A DNA stretch of 41,995 nt from JBGZEX01 sp041846495 (GTDB lineage Bacteria; Bacteroidota; Bacteroidia; Bacteroidales; Marinifilaceae), in the NCBI GenBank assembly GCA_041846495.1, contig JBGZEX010000059.1:1-41995 (forward strand). The letters run 5' to 3'. Each line of letters begins with the position of its first letter. Within the stretch, counting starts at the first letter, position 1. Position numbers and translations under genes: made by a program. The notes under the pieces are model-generated. The model made no database searches. It worked only from the letters and a program-made list of their open reading frames with translations, and was not told the origin of the DNA. Shown one piece after another: positions 33,593-41,728 of the stretch.

Positions 33593-34206
33593 GGAAATAT
33601 TTCCCGGCTCTTACGCCCCTTCAGATAGAACGCTATGCAATGATGAAAGATTTGTACCTTTTTTGGAATGCCCGGATTAACGTAATTTCCAGAAAGGATA
33701 TGGATGATTTCTATTTGCATCATGTGCTCTATTCCTTGGCTATTGCAAAACTTATCCGGTTTTTGCCCGGTACCCGTATTATGGATGTCGGGACGGGGGG
33801 CGGATTTCCCGGCATACCTTTGGCGATTATGTTTCCCGATGTTTCTTTTCACCTTGTGGATTCCATAGGAAAGAAGATAAAAGTGGCCGACGACGTAGTG
33901 AAGAATTTGGGATTGACGAATGTGACTACCGAAAATATCCGGGTAGAAAATATAGATAAAACATTCGATTTCATTACCAGCAGAGGAGTTACCGCATTTC
34001 CGGATTTCGTCGGACTGGTCCGTTCGAAAATTCGGAGAAGCGAGATTAAAAACGAACTTTCCAACGGGTTGCTTTATCTGAAGGGAGGTGATTTCGCCGA
34101 CGAATTAAAAGGATTGAAAAATAAGGTTAAACTTTATTCGGTGGTTGATTTTTTCGATGAAACTTTTTTTGAAACGAAGAAGATAATTCATATGAGGATT
34201 AAATGA
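33580..34206 (+). CDS. rsmG: 16S rRNA (guanine527-N7)-methyltransferase
   Basis: 208 residues. Methylates N7 of G527 in 16S rRNA; loss gives low-level streptomycin resistance in many bacteria. The class I methyltransferase signature IMDVGTGGGFPGIPLAI (about 68-84) is the RsmG/GidB motif, preceded by NVISRKDMDDFYLHHV and followed by FDFITSRGVTAFPDFV around 128-143. The ATG at 33580 lies within the last codons of the upstream membrane-protein gene (13-base overlap), so translation is probably coupled. Length is at the short end of the family but complete. Confidence 0.95.
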   Translation: METIRKYFPALTPLQIERYAMMKDLYLFWNARINVISRKDMDDFYLHHVLYSLAIAKLIRFLPGTRIMDVGTGGGFPGIPLAIMFPDVSFHLVDSIGKKIKVADDVVKNLGLTNVTTENIRVENIDKTFDFITSRGVTAFPDFVGLVRSKIRRSEIKNELSNGLLYLKGGDFADELKGLKNKVKLYSVVDFFDETFFETKKIIHMRIK

Positions 34207-34357
34207 TACGGAATAATTGTAAAATTTAATAAATATATATTAATAAATTCTTGCATTGTTTGAAGTTTTTATAGGAGGTGTTTATTCTCATAGAGTTAAA
34301 AACAAGTATTTTGGTTAAAAAAACGGGATTTGTTCAGTAGAATTTGAATATTATGTC

Positions 34358-34365
34358 TATATTTG
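34358..34365 (+). promoter_or_regulatory. -7 promoter element for rho
   Basis: TATATTTG fits TAnnTTTG, 65 bases upstream of the rho ATG at 34431, in an A/T-rich 220-base intergenic region. Two TTTG sequences upstream (34329-34332 and 34343-34346) are not at the usual spacing. Confidence 0.4.
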
Positions 34366-34430
34366 CAGGAAATTCTCATTCGATTCTATTCGAATGAATT
34401 TTATTCTGCACTATAATAACGTAAATCAAA

Positions 34431-36308
34431 ATGTACGACATTCTACAATTAAGCGATAAGCTATTGTCCGAATTGAGGGAAATAGCAAAAGAGTTGAAGA
34501 TAAAAAGAGCTTCTTCCTATAAGAAACAGGAGCTCATATATATGATATTGGATCAACAGGCCGTCATGGATACTGAAGTCAATTCGGTTACCCCCAAACC
34601 GGAAAAGAAGCAACGTGCCAGAATTATGCGGAATGAGCCGGAGAAAGTCGGGAATTCTCAAGGCTCCGTTAATAGATATGATAAGAGTGGCGGGAAAAGC
34701 AAACCGGGGAAAATAAATAAGGAACCGGGGGGAGAACTCAAGTCCGGACAAGAGGAAAGAGCTATGCCGGTGAATTTTAAAAGAGATGGTATATCTTCCG
34801 GTAAAGACAGAAAATCCAATCAGGAACGGAAAAACAAAGAAAATCTTCAAAATGAAAAAACGAGCGATTTGCTCGATAAAAACCTCAAGATTTTAAGGGA
34901 ATCGAAGATAGATTATACGAAACTTCCGATAACGGATATTCAGGTGATAAACGAGTTTAGAGGAAAAGAGGAACCCGAAAAAGAAGGGAATCCGAAATCG
35001 GAGGATATTTCGGAACGCAATGCGGAGACTCATGCCGATATGAAAGGAGAGGGAGCGAAGGATAAGCCGGAAAATGCCAAAAAGAATGTCGTTGAAAAAC
35101 GGGGGGATTCCAAGGAAAACAATAAAGAGGATAAAGCGGAAGTCGCAAATAAGGCTAAACACGATTATCGTGAAAAATATATGGAATTCGAAGGAATCAT
35201 TCAAAACGAAGGGGTTCTTGAAATCATGCCTGACGGTTACGGTTTTTTACGTTCTCCGGATTATAATTATTTGAATTCTCCGGATGATATATATGTTTCG
35301 CAAAGTCAGATAAAGCTTTTCGGACTTCAAACCGGAGATACGGTGGAAGGAATGGTGCGTCCTCCGAAAGAGGGAGAGAAATATTTCCCTTTGGTTAAAG
35401 TCGATTTTATAAACGGGAAATCTCCGGATGCCGTTCGGGATCGGGTTGCTTTCGATCACTTGACTCCGCTTTTCCCGACGGAGAAATTCAATATAACCGG
35501 AGCCGGGAAGCAAACCGTTTCTACCCGAGTGGTGGATATGTTTGCACCTATAGGCAAGGGGCAACGCGGCCTTATCGTAGCCCAGCCCAAAACCGGTAAA
35601 ACGGTTTTGTTGAAAGAGATAGCCAATGCCATAGCGGCCAATCATCCTGAAGTATATCTGATTATTCTGTTGATAGACGAACGTCCGGAAGAAGTTACGG
35701 ATATGGCGAGGAGTGTGAAAGCCGAAGTCGTTGCTTCCACTTTCGACGAGCCGGCCGAACGCCACGTGAAAGTGGCCAATATCGTATTGGAGAAAGCCAA
35801 GCGTATGGTGGAATGCGGGCACGATGTGGTGATATTGCTGGATTCCATAACCCGTTTGGCCCGGGCTTATAATACGGTTTCTCCCGCTTCCGGTAAAGTG
35901 TTGTCCGGAGGTGTGGATGCCAATGCTCTGCATAAACCGAAACGCTTTTTCGGAGCTGCCCGGAATATAGAGAACGGCGGTTCTTTGACGATTTTGGCTA
36001 CGGCTTTGACAGATACCGGTTCGAAAATGGACGATGTGATATTCGAAGAATTTAAAGGAACGGGTAATATGGAGCTCCAACTCGATCGCAAATTGTCGAA
36101 TAAGAGGATTTATCCGGCTGTGGATATTACCGCTTCGAGTACGAGAAGAGAAGATTTGCTTTTGGATGAATATGTACTTAACCGGATATGGATACTGAGA
36201 AATTATCTTACGGATATGAATTCGGTGGAAGCCATGCAATTCCTGAAAGACCGTTTAGAGAAAACGAAGACCAACGAAGAATTCCTTATTTCTATGAACG
36301 ACAACTGA
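34431..36308 (+). CDS. rho: Transcription termination factor Rho with long disordered insert
   Basis: 625 residues, about 200 longer than the E. coli protein. The hexameric RNA-dependent helicase ends transcription. The N-terminal helical subdomain (1-45; LSELREIAKELKIKRASSYKKQELI split) is separated by a Lys/Glu/Asn/Gly-rich, low-complexity insert (about 48-245) from the cold-shock RNA-binding domain (253-330; EGVLEIMPDGYGFLRSP). The ATPase follows with Walker A QPKTGKT (384-390), VILLIDERPEEVTDM-like Q-loop region and LLDSITRLARAYNT. All catalytic parts are intact, so the insert is an addition in the linker. The same domain plan is known in Bacteroides, where the insert promotes phase separation. 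A perfect terminator follows. Confidence 0.96.
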   Translation: MYDILQLSDKLLSELREIAKELKIKRASSYKKQELIYMILDQQAVMDTEVNSVTPKPEKKQRARIMRNEPEKVGNSQGSVNRYDKSGGKSKPGKINKEPGGELKSGQEERAMPVNFKRDGISSGKDRKSNQERKNKENLQNEKTSDLLDKNLKILRESKIDYTKLPITDIQVINEFRGKEEPEKEGNPKSEDISERNAETHADMKGEGAKDKPENAKKNVVEKRGDSKENNKEDKAEVANKAKHDYREKYMEFEGIIQNEGVLEIMPDGYGFLRSPDYNYLNSPDDIYVSQSQIKLFGLQTGDTVEGMVRPPKEGEKYFPLVKVDFINGKSPDAVRDRVAFDHLTPLFPTEKFNITGAGKQTVSTRVVDMFAPIGKGQRGLIVAQPKTGKTVLLKEIANAIAANHPEVYLIILLIDERPEEVTDMARSVKAEVVASTFDEPAERHVKVANIVLEKAKRMVECGHDVVILLDSITRLARAYNTVSPASGKVLSGGVDANALHKPKRFFGAARNIENGGSLTILATALTDTGSKMDDVIFEEFKGTGNMELQLDRKLSNKRIYPAVDITASSTRREDLLLDEYVLNRIWILRNYLTDMNSVEAMQFLKDRLEKTKTNEEFLISMNDN

Positions 36309-36343
36309 TTTTTCGTAATTTGCAAAAGAGATATTTTTAATTA

Positions 36344-36371
36344 AGCCGACCGTAACGGTCGGCTCTTTCGA
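36344..36371 (+). terminator. Intrinsic terminator of rho
   Basis: AGCCGACCG (36344-36352) and CGGTCGGCT (36356-36364) form a perfect nine-base-pair stem with a TAA loop, followed by a T-rich CTTTCGATTT, 36 bases after the rho stop. Symmetry also allows function on the minus strand. Confidence 0.8.
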
Positions 36372-36634
36372 TTTATTCCAGAATTTTTTCTCTTTCAGAA
36401 AATTCTTCATCCATCGGTATTTTTTCATTACGATAGGAAATTCCTTATAGCGCTGAGTGAATGCATCTTCTTCGATATTATCATAATAAGTTTGGTGTGT
36501 TGGAGAAGGCGGGAGGCATAACCGAAAAGACCTTCGTAATAACTTTCGAAAAGATATGCAAATGCCCGTTCTTTTCAGCGAAGGAGCGCGTCGACTAAGA
36601 AATCCGGATTTTCAAAATTCAATTGATTTGTCAT
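36372..36634 (-). pseudogene. Decayed ORF, N-terminal part resembling an ECF sigma factor
   Basis: Reading the minus strand from ATG 36634 gives a short protein whose 20th codon is TGA (36575-36577); in frame past it follow KERAFAYLFESYYEGLFGYASRLLQ, which matches the start of sigma region 2 (compare FRELYEAYYDRLFYYGYKIL of the intact factor at 19744). The frame soon drifts into non-sigma sequence and stops, while a different frame continues with a protein-like stretch (YYDNIEEDAFTQRYKEF). So at least one nonsense change and one frame change are implied. It is likely a relic of a sigma-like gene between rho and the M49 peptidase gene; both the identity and the coding past are uncertain. Confidence 0.4.
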
Positions 36635-36755
36635 TTAAAAACGGAAGATTGGACGATTTAAATGATTCGAAAAAAATCGGATAAAAGTAAATTTTTATTT
36701 TCAACTAAAAAAATACGAAAATCGAATGGTGTAAATTTTCCTCGCTTTTCTTCTT

Positions 36756-38717
36756 TCAGAGGCGGAATAGACTGTAATATTTCCCGTATTCCAGCATTTG
36801 TTCGATATAATCGGAGTATTCCAGTCGATAATCGATGAGTTTCCCCTCTTTAAAAACCGGGGAAATATTAGGATTTATAAAACCTCCGTAGGGTTTTAGA
36901 TTCAGGCGTTCGTATCTTTCCAATACTTCCTTGTGAAGTTTCGGTTCTATATTTACGGCATAGGTTTCGATAAGCCGTTTGCCCGTATCGTAATCGCCTT
37001 CGGATTTGATGCGTTGAATTTCATAGAGGATTTCGGAAAATATTTTTCGTAACTTTTTATAGTCGTTGATGACGAAATAGGTTTTCCCGTTTTTGGTTTT
37101 TCTTTCGATTACGTTTTCTTTTTTCCCTTTTTCATAACTCCATTCGGATATGAGTTTCCGGCATTGCATATGGGCTTGAGTTACGGTTTTCCCGTAATCG
37201 ATACGTACGAATTGGGTGAATATTCCGTTTCGGATATAAGTCGTATATGCAGCTTTATGCGCCTCTTCATCGGGGAGTAATCCCAATTCCAACAGTTTCG
37301 GGTCGGCTATGTAATATAGGGCGAATATATCCGCACGGGCTTCTTCTAAAGCGGAACCGTATTCTTTTAGGGCATTGGGCGGAGTGCCTTTTGCCAATTG
37401 TCCGGAACCGTGTCCCAAGCATTCGTGGAGATCCGTATGCAGAAGGGAAGCCAACTCCCCGTATTTCCTTATGAGTTCGAATTCGTTTTTATCCCACGAG
37501 AATTCTTCCGCTATACTTTGGGGAGCTTCTTCGGCCGCTTTGGTGTAGGCGTGTCCGATATTGGCGAGCGTAACGGATTTGGAGCCGTATTCTTTGCGTA
37601 TCCAGTCGGCATTCGGAAGATTGATGCCTAAGGGAGAGACCGGGTAACAATCTCCGCCCAATTGTACGACATTGATGACTTTAGCCGATATGCCTTTGAC
37701 GTTTTTTTTCCGGTATGCCGGATTTATGGGAGCCCTGTCTTCGAACCATTGGGCATTTGCACTCAGTAATTCCGTCCGCCGAGAGGCTTCTTCGTCTTTT
37801 ATGTTTACGAGAGCCTCCCATGTAGCCTTAATGCCTAAGGGATCGCTATAAGTTTCAATAAATCCGTTTATAAAATCGATGGAGGAAACAGTATCTCTCA
37901 CCCATTCTATATTATAAGCATTCCATAGTGAGAGATTTCCGGTTTTATAATACCGGATCAGCAGGTTTATGCAGGAGGTTTGGAAGGAATATTCCGCCGT
38001 TTCGGCTGCTTTTTCGAGTTCTGTAATGATTTTGTCGATGATTTCTCCGTATATTCCTCCGCTTTTATAGATTTCTTCTACTATTTCTCCATTCTTTTTT
38101 ACGAGTCTGGAATTAAGCCCGAAAGATAGGGGTTCCTCTTTTTCTTCGTATTTCCGGTAGAAGGTCTCCGCTTCGTTTCGGGAAATATTTTCGTAAAAAT
38201 CGACGGCACTTTTCAAGAGTAAATCTCCTTTTCCCGATATGTTCTTTCGATAGGGATAAAGTTTCGGGTCGAATACTAAGGGAAGAATTTCGGGAATCAG
38301 GTCTTCTTGTCCGGTAGCTCGCATAAGCGAGGAAAAATACTCCTTCTCGCATCCGGGTAGAATTTTATCTTCCGAATAATGGTGATGAATGCCGTTGCTG
38401 AAAAATACCCTTTTGGCATAAGTGAGGAATTTCGTATATTCTTCCGAAGTCGTATCTCCTTTGAAATTTTCAATTATCCTTTCCAATACTCTGCGTATTT
38501 TCAGGTTGTATTTGAAGTTCTGTTGCCATAATATGTCGCGTCCCCATTTTGCCGCTTCACTGAGATGATAGATGTATTTTTTTTGTTTTAACGAAAGAGT
38601 TTCCCAACCGGGAATTTCGTATCTCATGATCTTTATGTCGGCGAATTCGTCTATCGTATATTTAAAAGCGGGGGATGCCGCAGTATGCTCCCTCTTTTCG
38701 GAAATATGTGATTCCAT
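36756..38717 (-). CDS. Dipeptidyl-peptidase III family zinc metallopeptidase (M49)
   Basis: 653 residues. Zinc peptidases removing dipeptides from the N-terminus of short peptides. The diagnostic HECLGH motif lies at 431-436 (His431 and His436 bind zinc, Glu432 is catalytic), followed by EEARAD (458-463), which supplies the third zinc ligand. The flanking KEYGSALEEARADIFALYYI is standard for M49. There is no signal peptide, unlike some Bacteroides members, so it should be cytoplasmic and work in peptide turnover. It follows the small zinc-ribbon gene by 27 bases and may share its promoter. Confidence 0.92.
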   Translation of the reverse strand: MESHISEKREHTAASPAFKYTIDEFADIKIMRYEIPGWETLSLKQKKYIYHLSEAAKWGRDILWQQNFKYNLKIRRVLERIIENFKGDTTSEEYTKFLTYAKRVFFSNGIHHHYSEDKILPGCEKEYFSSLMRATGQEDLIPEILPLVFDPKLYPYRKNISGKGDLLLKSAVDFYENISRNEAETFYRKYEEKEEPLSFGLNSRLVKKNGEIVEEIYKSGGIYGEIIDKIITELEKAAETAEYSFQTSCINLLIRYYKTGNLSLWNAYNIEWVRDTVSSIDFINGFIETYSDPLGIKATWEALVNIKDEEASRRTELLSANAQWFEDRAPINPAYRKKNVKGISAKVINVVQLGGDCYPVSPLGINLPNADWIRKEYGSKSVTLANIGHAYTKAAEEAPQSIAEEFSWDKNEFELIRKYGELASLLHTDLHECLGHGSGQLAKGTPPNALKEYGSALEEARADIFALYYIADPKLLELGLLPDEEAHKAAYTTYIRNGIFTQFVRIDYGKTVTQAHMQCRKLISEWSYEKGKKENVIERKTKNGKTYFVINDYKKLRKIFSEILYEIQRIKSEGDYDTGKRLIETYAVNIEPKLHKEVLERYERLNLKPYGGFINPNISPVFKEGKLIDYRLEYSDYIEQMLEYGKYYSLFRL

Positions 38718-38744
38718 TATTTCAAATGCTCGGAATTGGAAGAT

Positions 38745-38930
38745 CTATTCTTTATAAAAAACGGATTTGCATGAAGTGCAGGTCCATGCCGGACGTTTTT
38801 CCGAATTTTTATTTTCTTTCGTATCCTCATCTTTGTCATAAACAATGGGGATTACCGTTTTTTTCCCACATATCGGACAATTCCCGGGAAGGGTTTTATA
38901 AACCGTTTTTAAATTTTTAATTCTGCCCAT
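38745..38930 (-). CDS. Small zinc-ribbon protein
   Basis: 61 residues from ATG 38930. Two CxxC knuckles, Cys18-Pro-Ile-Cys21 and Cys51-Thr-Ser-Cys54, frame a charged 28-residue middle, the layout of a treble-clef/zinc-ribbon fold. Basic N-terminus (MGRIKNLKTVYK). The function is unknown; such miniature ribbons often bind nucleic acid or partner proteins. A -7 element (TAAATTTG, 38956-38963) lies 26 bases upstream, and the M49 peptidase gene follows within 27 bases, so a small two-gene transcript is likely. The intact frame with conserved-type cysteines argues that it is a real gene despite its size. Confidence 0.65.
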   Translation of the reverse strand: MGRIKNLKTVYKTLPGNCPICGKKTVIPIVYDKDEDTKENKNSEKRPAWTCTSCKSVFYKE

Positions 38931-38955
38931 ATCTTTAAAGCGATGAAGTTATATA

Positions 38956-38963
38956 CAAATTTA
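38956..38963 (-). promoter_or_regulatory. -7 promoter element for zinc-ribbon / M49 genes
   Basis: Minus-strand TAAATTTG fits TAnnTTTG 26 bases upstream of the start codon at 38930. Confidence 0.4.
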
Positions 38964-39218
38964 TATGAAATAACGGGATATTGCAATTTATTTTGCTAAA
39001 AGTCGTATATGGAAAAATTTTTCCGGAGTTTCAGATGAATCGGTTTATTGGGGAGTTATGCTTTTCGAGTTTTAAATGAGTTGTATCGGATTTCGGATAA
39101 ATCCTTGACAAAATATTCGGATATCGTGATGGAAGCCGGATGATTTTTATGGGTTGCATTTTTGACTTGTCGGAGCGAGAAAGAACGGATAAATTTTCAT
39201 AATGATGCTTAAAACGTT

Positions 39219-39226
39219 TAACTTTG
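39219..39226 (+). promoter_or_regulatory. -7 promoter element for upp
   Basis: TAACTTTG fits TAnnTTTG, 27 bases before the upp ATG, giving a short leader. Confidence 0.4.
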
Positions 39227-39253
39227 CTCCCCGTTATGATAAAAGTTTAAAAT

Positions 39254-39910
39254 ATGCAAATAATTAATTTTTCTGCGGAAAAATCCTTATTGAATACATT
39301 TGTCAGAGAAATACGGGATGTAGAGATCCAAAAAGACCGGCTTCGTTTCAGGAGAAATCTCGAGCGAATAGGGGAGATTATGGCTTATGAAATAAGCCGA
39401 GAGCTGAATTACGAGCAATGCGAAGTGGAAACTCCCTTAGGGAAATTGCCTGCCGATTTTATTTCGGATTCCATGGTTTTAGGTACGATATTACGGGCGG
39501 GTCTGGCCTTTCATCACGGTTTTCTGAACTATTTCGACAGAGCGGGAAATGCTTTTGTCTCGGCATATCGTAAGTATGACGAAATGCATAAAGATTTCGA
39601 TATTCATGTCGAATATATTGCATCTCCCTCTTTGGAAGGAAAGACCTTGATATTGACGGATCCCATGCTTGCTACCGGAGGAAGTATGGAATTGGCTTAC
39701 GAAGCATTGTTGACCAAAGGGTGTCCGAAACACGTGCATATAGCTTCGATACTGGCCAGCGAACCGGCAATAGCTTATTGTAAAATGCATTTCCCCGCTG
39801 AAACGACCACTCTATGGACGGCGGCTATAGACCCGGGGATAAACGAATCTTCCTATATCGTTCCCGGATTGGGAGATGCGGGAGACCTTGCTTATGGAGA
39901 AAAAGAATAG
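39254..39910 (+). CDS. upp: Uracil phosphoribosyltransferase
   Basis: 218 residues. Makes UMP from uracil and PRPP in pyrimidine salvage. Visible features are the N-terminal RDVEIQKDRLRFRRNLERIGEIMAYE (split), GTILRAGLAFHHGFLNYFDRA for the nucleotide-binding loop, the PRPP-binding signature LILTDPMLATGGSM (about 132-145), and the C-terminal uracil-binding segment AAIDPGINESSYIVPGLGDAGD. The length is a little above the usual 208-210 because of the N-terminus. Standalone gene with its own -7 element. Confidence 0.96.
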   Translation: MQIINFSAEKSLLNTFVREIRDVEIQKDRLRFRRNLERIGEIMAYEISRELNYEQCEVETPLGKLPADFISDSMVLGTILRAGLAFHHGFLNYFDRAGNAFVSAYRKYDEMHKDFDIHVEYIASPSLEGKTLILTDPMLATGGSMELAYEALLTKGCPKHVHIASILASEPAIAYCKMHFPAETTTLWTAAIDPGINESSYIVPGLGDAGDLAYGEKE

Positions 39911-39964
39911 TACGATATTTGTTTTATATTTTTATATGCTCTTCGTACATATGTAAATTATGTA

Positions 39965-39987
39965 TATATTTGTGAAGAACAAATATA
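39965..39987. promoter_or_regulatory. Palindrome overlapping the acyltransferase-gene promoter
   Basis: TATATTTGT (39965-39973) and ACAAATATA (39979-39987) form a perfect nine-base inverted repeat around GAAGA. The left arm contains the -7 element TATATTTG (39965-39972) for the gene starting at 39992, and the right arm covers the likely transcription start. A repressor binding here would block initiation; the alternative is a chance A/T palindrome. Confidence 0.4.
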
Positions 39988-39991
39988 CAAT

Positions 39992-40942
39992 ATGAAGCCT
40001 GTTATTTATCCCGTGGAACGGGAAAAACTTTTGGATGAATTGACTCCGGATAAGTTCGTGCGCAAAACGAATAAGGCGGGGAATGAAATTTATATTTTCG
40101 ATGCCCTGAATTCGCCTAATCTTATGCGGGAAGTGGCCCGTATAAGGGAACTCACTTTCAGAACGGCAGGAGGGGGAACCGGTAAGGAAATCGATATGGA
40201 CGAATTCGATATATCCCGGGATTTTCCCTATCAGCAGCTTATCGTATGGGACCCTAAAGAAATGGAGATATTGGGAGGCTATCGTTTTATCGTATGCGGA
40301 GACGTGCCTTCGAACGAGAAGGGAGAACCCAAACTCGCTACGACGGAATTGTTCCGGTTTTCGAATAAATTCAAACGGGATTACTTGCCTTATGTGATAG
40401 AGTTGGGGCGCTCGTTCGTGCATCCGATGTATCAGTCCACGAGGATGGGACGTAAATCCCTGTTTGCTTTGGATAATTTATGGGACGGTTTGGGGGCGCT
40501 TACGGTGGATTATCCGGACATCAAATATTTCTTCGGGAAAGTTACGATGTATACTTCTTTCAATATAGAAGCAAGGAATATGATTTTATATTTTATGCGG
40601 AAATATTTTAGAGATACGGAAGCCCTTGTACAAGCTTATGTCCCGTTGAGAATTGATATTGACGAAGAAAGACTGTCGACCTTGTTTTCGGGGAATACCT
40701 ATTCGGAAGATTATAAGATATTGTCCCGGAAAGTCAGAGATATAGGTGAAAACATTCCTCCTTTGGTCAACGCTTATATGAGTCTTTCGCCTTCGATGAA
40801 AGCTTTCGAAACGACGATAAATGCCGATTTCGGAGGAGTTGAAGAGACGGCTATTCTCATAAAAATAGCCGATGTATACGAGGCTAAAAAAATACGGCAT
40901 ATCTCTACCTATATTCCCCGTATTTTGAGGCATAGATTGTGA
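39992..40942 (+). CDS. GNAT-type N-acyltransferase (GlsB/OlsB-like, 'hemolysin' family)
   Basis: 316 residues. The N-terminal half (about 40-200) carries an Acetyltransf_5-type fold: MREVARIRELTFRTAGGGTGKEIDMDEFD (split), the strand LIVWDPKEMEILGGYRFIV, and ELGRSFVHPMYQ with the conserved Gly-Arg-Ser. Proteins of this family attach an acyl-ACP-derived fatty acid to an amino group; in Bacteroides the GlsB member starts synthesis of glycine lipids, in others OlsB makes ornithine lipids. The partner O-acyltransferase (PlsC-like, GlsA) is not adjacent here, which differs from the two-gene arrangement I recall for Bacteroides. The C-terminal 100 residues form a family-specific extension. Function by homology; the amino acid used is uncertain. 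Confidence 0.75.
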   Translation: MKPVIYPVEREKLLDELTPDKFVRKTNKAGNEIYIFDALNSPNLMREVARIRELTFRTAGGGTGKEIDMDEFDISRDFPYQQLIVWDPKEMEILGGYRFIVCGDVPSNEKGEPKLATTELFRFSNKFKRDYLPYVIELGRSFVHPMYQSTRMGRKSLFALDNLWDGLGALTVDYPDIKYFFGKVTMYTSFNIEARNMILYFMRKYFRDTEALVQAYVPLRIDIDEERLSTLFSGNTYSEDYKILSRKVRDIGENIPPLVNAYMSLSPSMKAFETTINADFGGVEETAILIKIADVYEAKKIRHISTYIPRILRHRL

Positions 40943-40956
40943 TATGTCGCTTTTCC

Positions 40957-41490
40957 TTATGTATTTTCCGGGAATATTTTACGCCGGAAATGACAGTAGG
41001 GCGATTCGCCTTTTTTCTCGTAATAGTCCTGGTGGTAGTTTTCGGCTTTCCAAAAGGGAGTTTCTTTTGCCGTTTTCAAAGTCGTAGCTACGTCATACCC
41101 CATATCTTTAAGTAATTCCATGTATTTTTCGACAATTTTTTTCTGATATTCATCCGTATAAAAGATATTGGATACGTATTGTTTTCCTATATCCGGTCCT
41201 TGGCCGTCTTCCTGTGTGAAGTCGTGGATTTCGAAGAACAATTTTACCAATTCAGGATAAGATATAATCTCGGGGTCGAATACGATTTCCGTCGTTTCCA
41301 AATGTCCGGAATCTCCCCGGCATACGTCTTCGTACGTGGGGTTATGTTTATTGCCGCCCATATATCCGACGGTAGTGGAAATCACTCCTTCGGCTTTTCG
41401 GAAATAAAATTCCGCTCCCCAAAAACAGCCGCAGGAAAAGTAAGCCGTATTCCCTTCTGTTTCCTTATGTGTGGTTACTTTTTCTTCCAT
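40957..41490 (-). CDS. msrA: Peptide methionine-(S)-sulfoxide reductase MsrA
   Basis: 177 residues from the ATG at 41490, preceded by an A/T-rich leader; an in-frame ATG at 41514 would add eight residues. Repairs methionine-(S)-sulfoxide in proteins using thioredoxin. The catalytic motif GCFWG (21-25, Cys22) is followed by the family's TTVGYMGGN, YEDVCRGDSGHLETTEIVFDP (split), FFEIHDFT and YHQDYYEKK near the C-terminus. Odd: Cys20 directly before the motif (SCGCFWG) where Gly or Ala is usual, and one C-terminal Cys (YCHF) that might serve as a resolving residue. No MsrB domain is fused. A perfect palindrome sits upstream at 41524-41542. Confidence 0.95.
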   Translation of the reverse strand: MEEKVTTHKETEGNTAYFSCGCFWGAEFYFRKAEGVISTTVGYMGGNKHNPTYEDVCRGDSGHLETTEIVFDPEIISYPELVKLFFEIHDFTQEDGQGPDIGKQYVSNIFYTDEYQKKIVEKYMELLKDMGYDVATTLKTAKETPFWKAENYHQDYYEKKGESPYCHFRRKIFPENT

Positions 41491-41523
41491 AGTTGATTTA
41501 TTGAAGTTTACCATTCCGTGTTT

Positions 41524-41542
41524 TTCGTATTCCTAATACGAA
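41524..41542. promoter_or_regulatory. Perfect palindrome upstream of msrA
   Basis: TTCGTATT (41524-41531), three bases, AATACGAA (41535-41542): an exact eight-base inverted repeat 34 bases before the preferred msrA start. The form is that of a dimeric regulator site, possibly for redox control, but the regulator is unknown. Confidence 0.4.
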
Positions 41543-41728
41543 TACCGATACGATAGTATTCATTCGCTCTTATTCCGTATAGTCCACGAATGTAACAAAA
41601 ATTTTATTTTAAAATTCAAAGCGGATATTTATTTCTTCCTCGAGAATGGGATTTTAAAATTATCATATTGAAAAAGCGGATTTTATCTGAAAACGATTAG
41701 CGGAGGGGAGGATACGGAGCCGCAACGG

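Larger units (their letters stand above)
38931..39253. other. Intergenic region between zinc-ribbon gene and upp
   Basis: No gene found. It holds the minus-strand -7 element at 38956-38963 and the upp promoter at 39219-39226, separated by about 250 bases of A/T-rich sequence without an evident repeat or RNA structure. Confidence 0.5.

Noticed and set aside
34893..35204. Minus-strand Phe/Leu-rich open frames opposite the Rho insert
   Set aside because: They mirror the Lys/Glu-rich coding sequence (antisense of AAA/GAA codons) and have no independent support.
35247..36239. Long (330-codon) minus-strand open frame opposite rho
   Set aside because: Exact shadow of the conserved Rho ATPase domain; His/Arg/Ile-rich with no domain.
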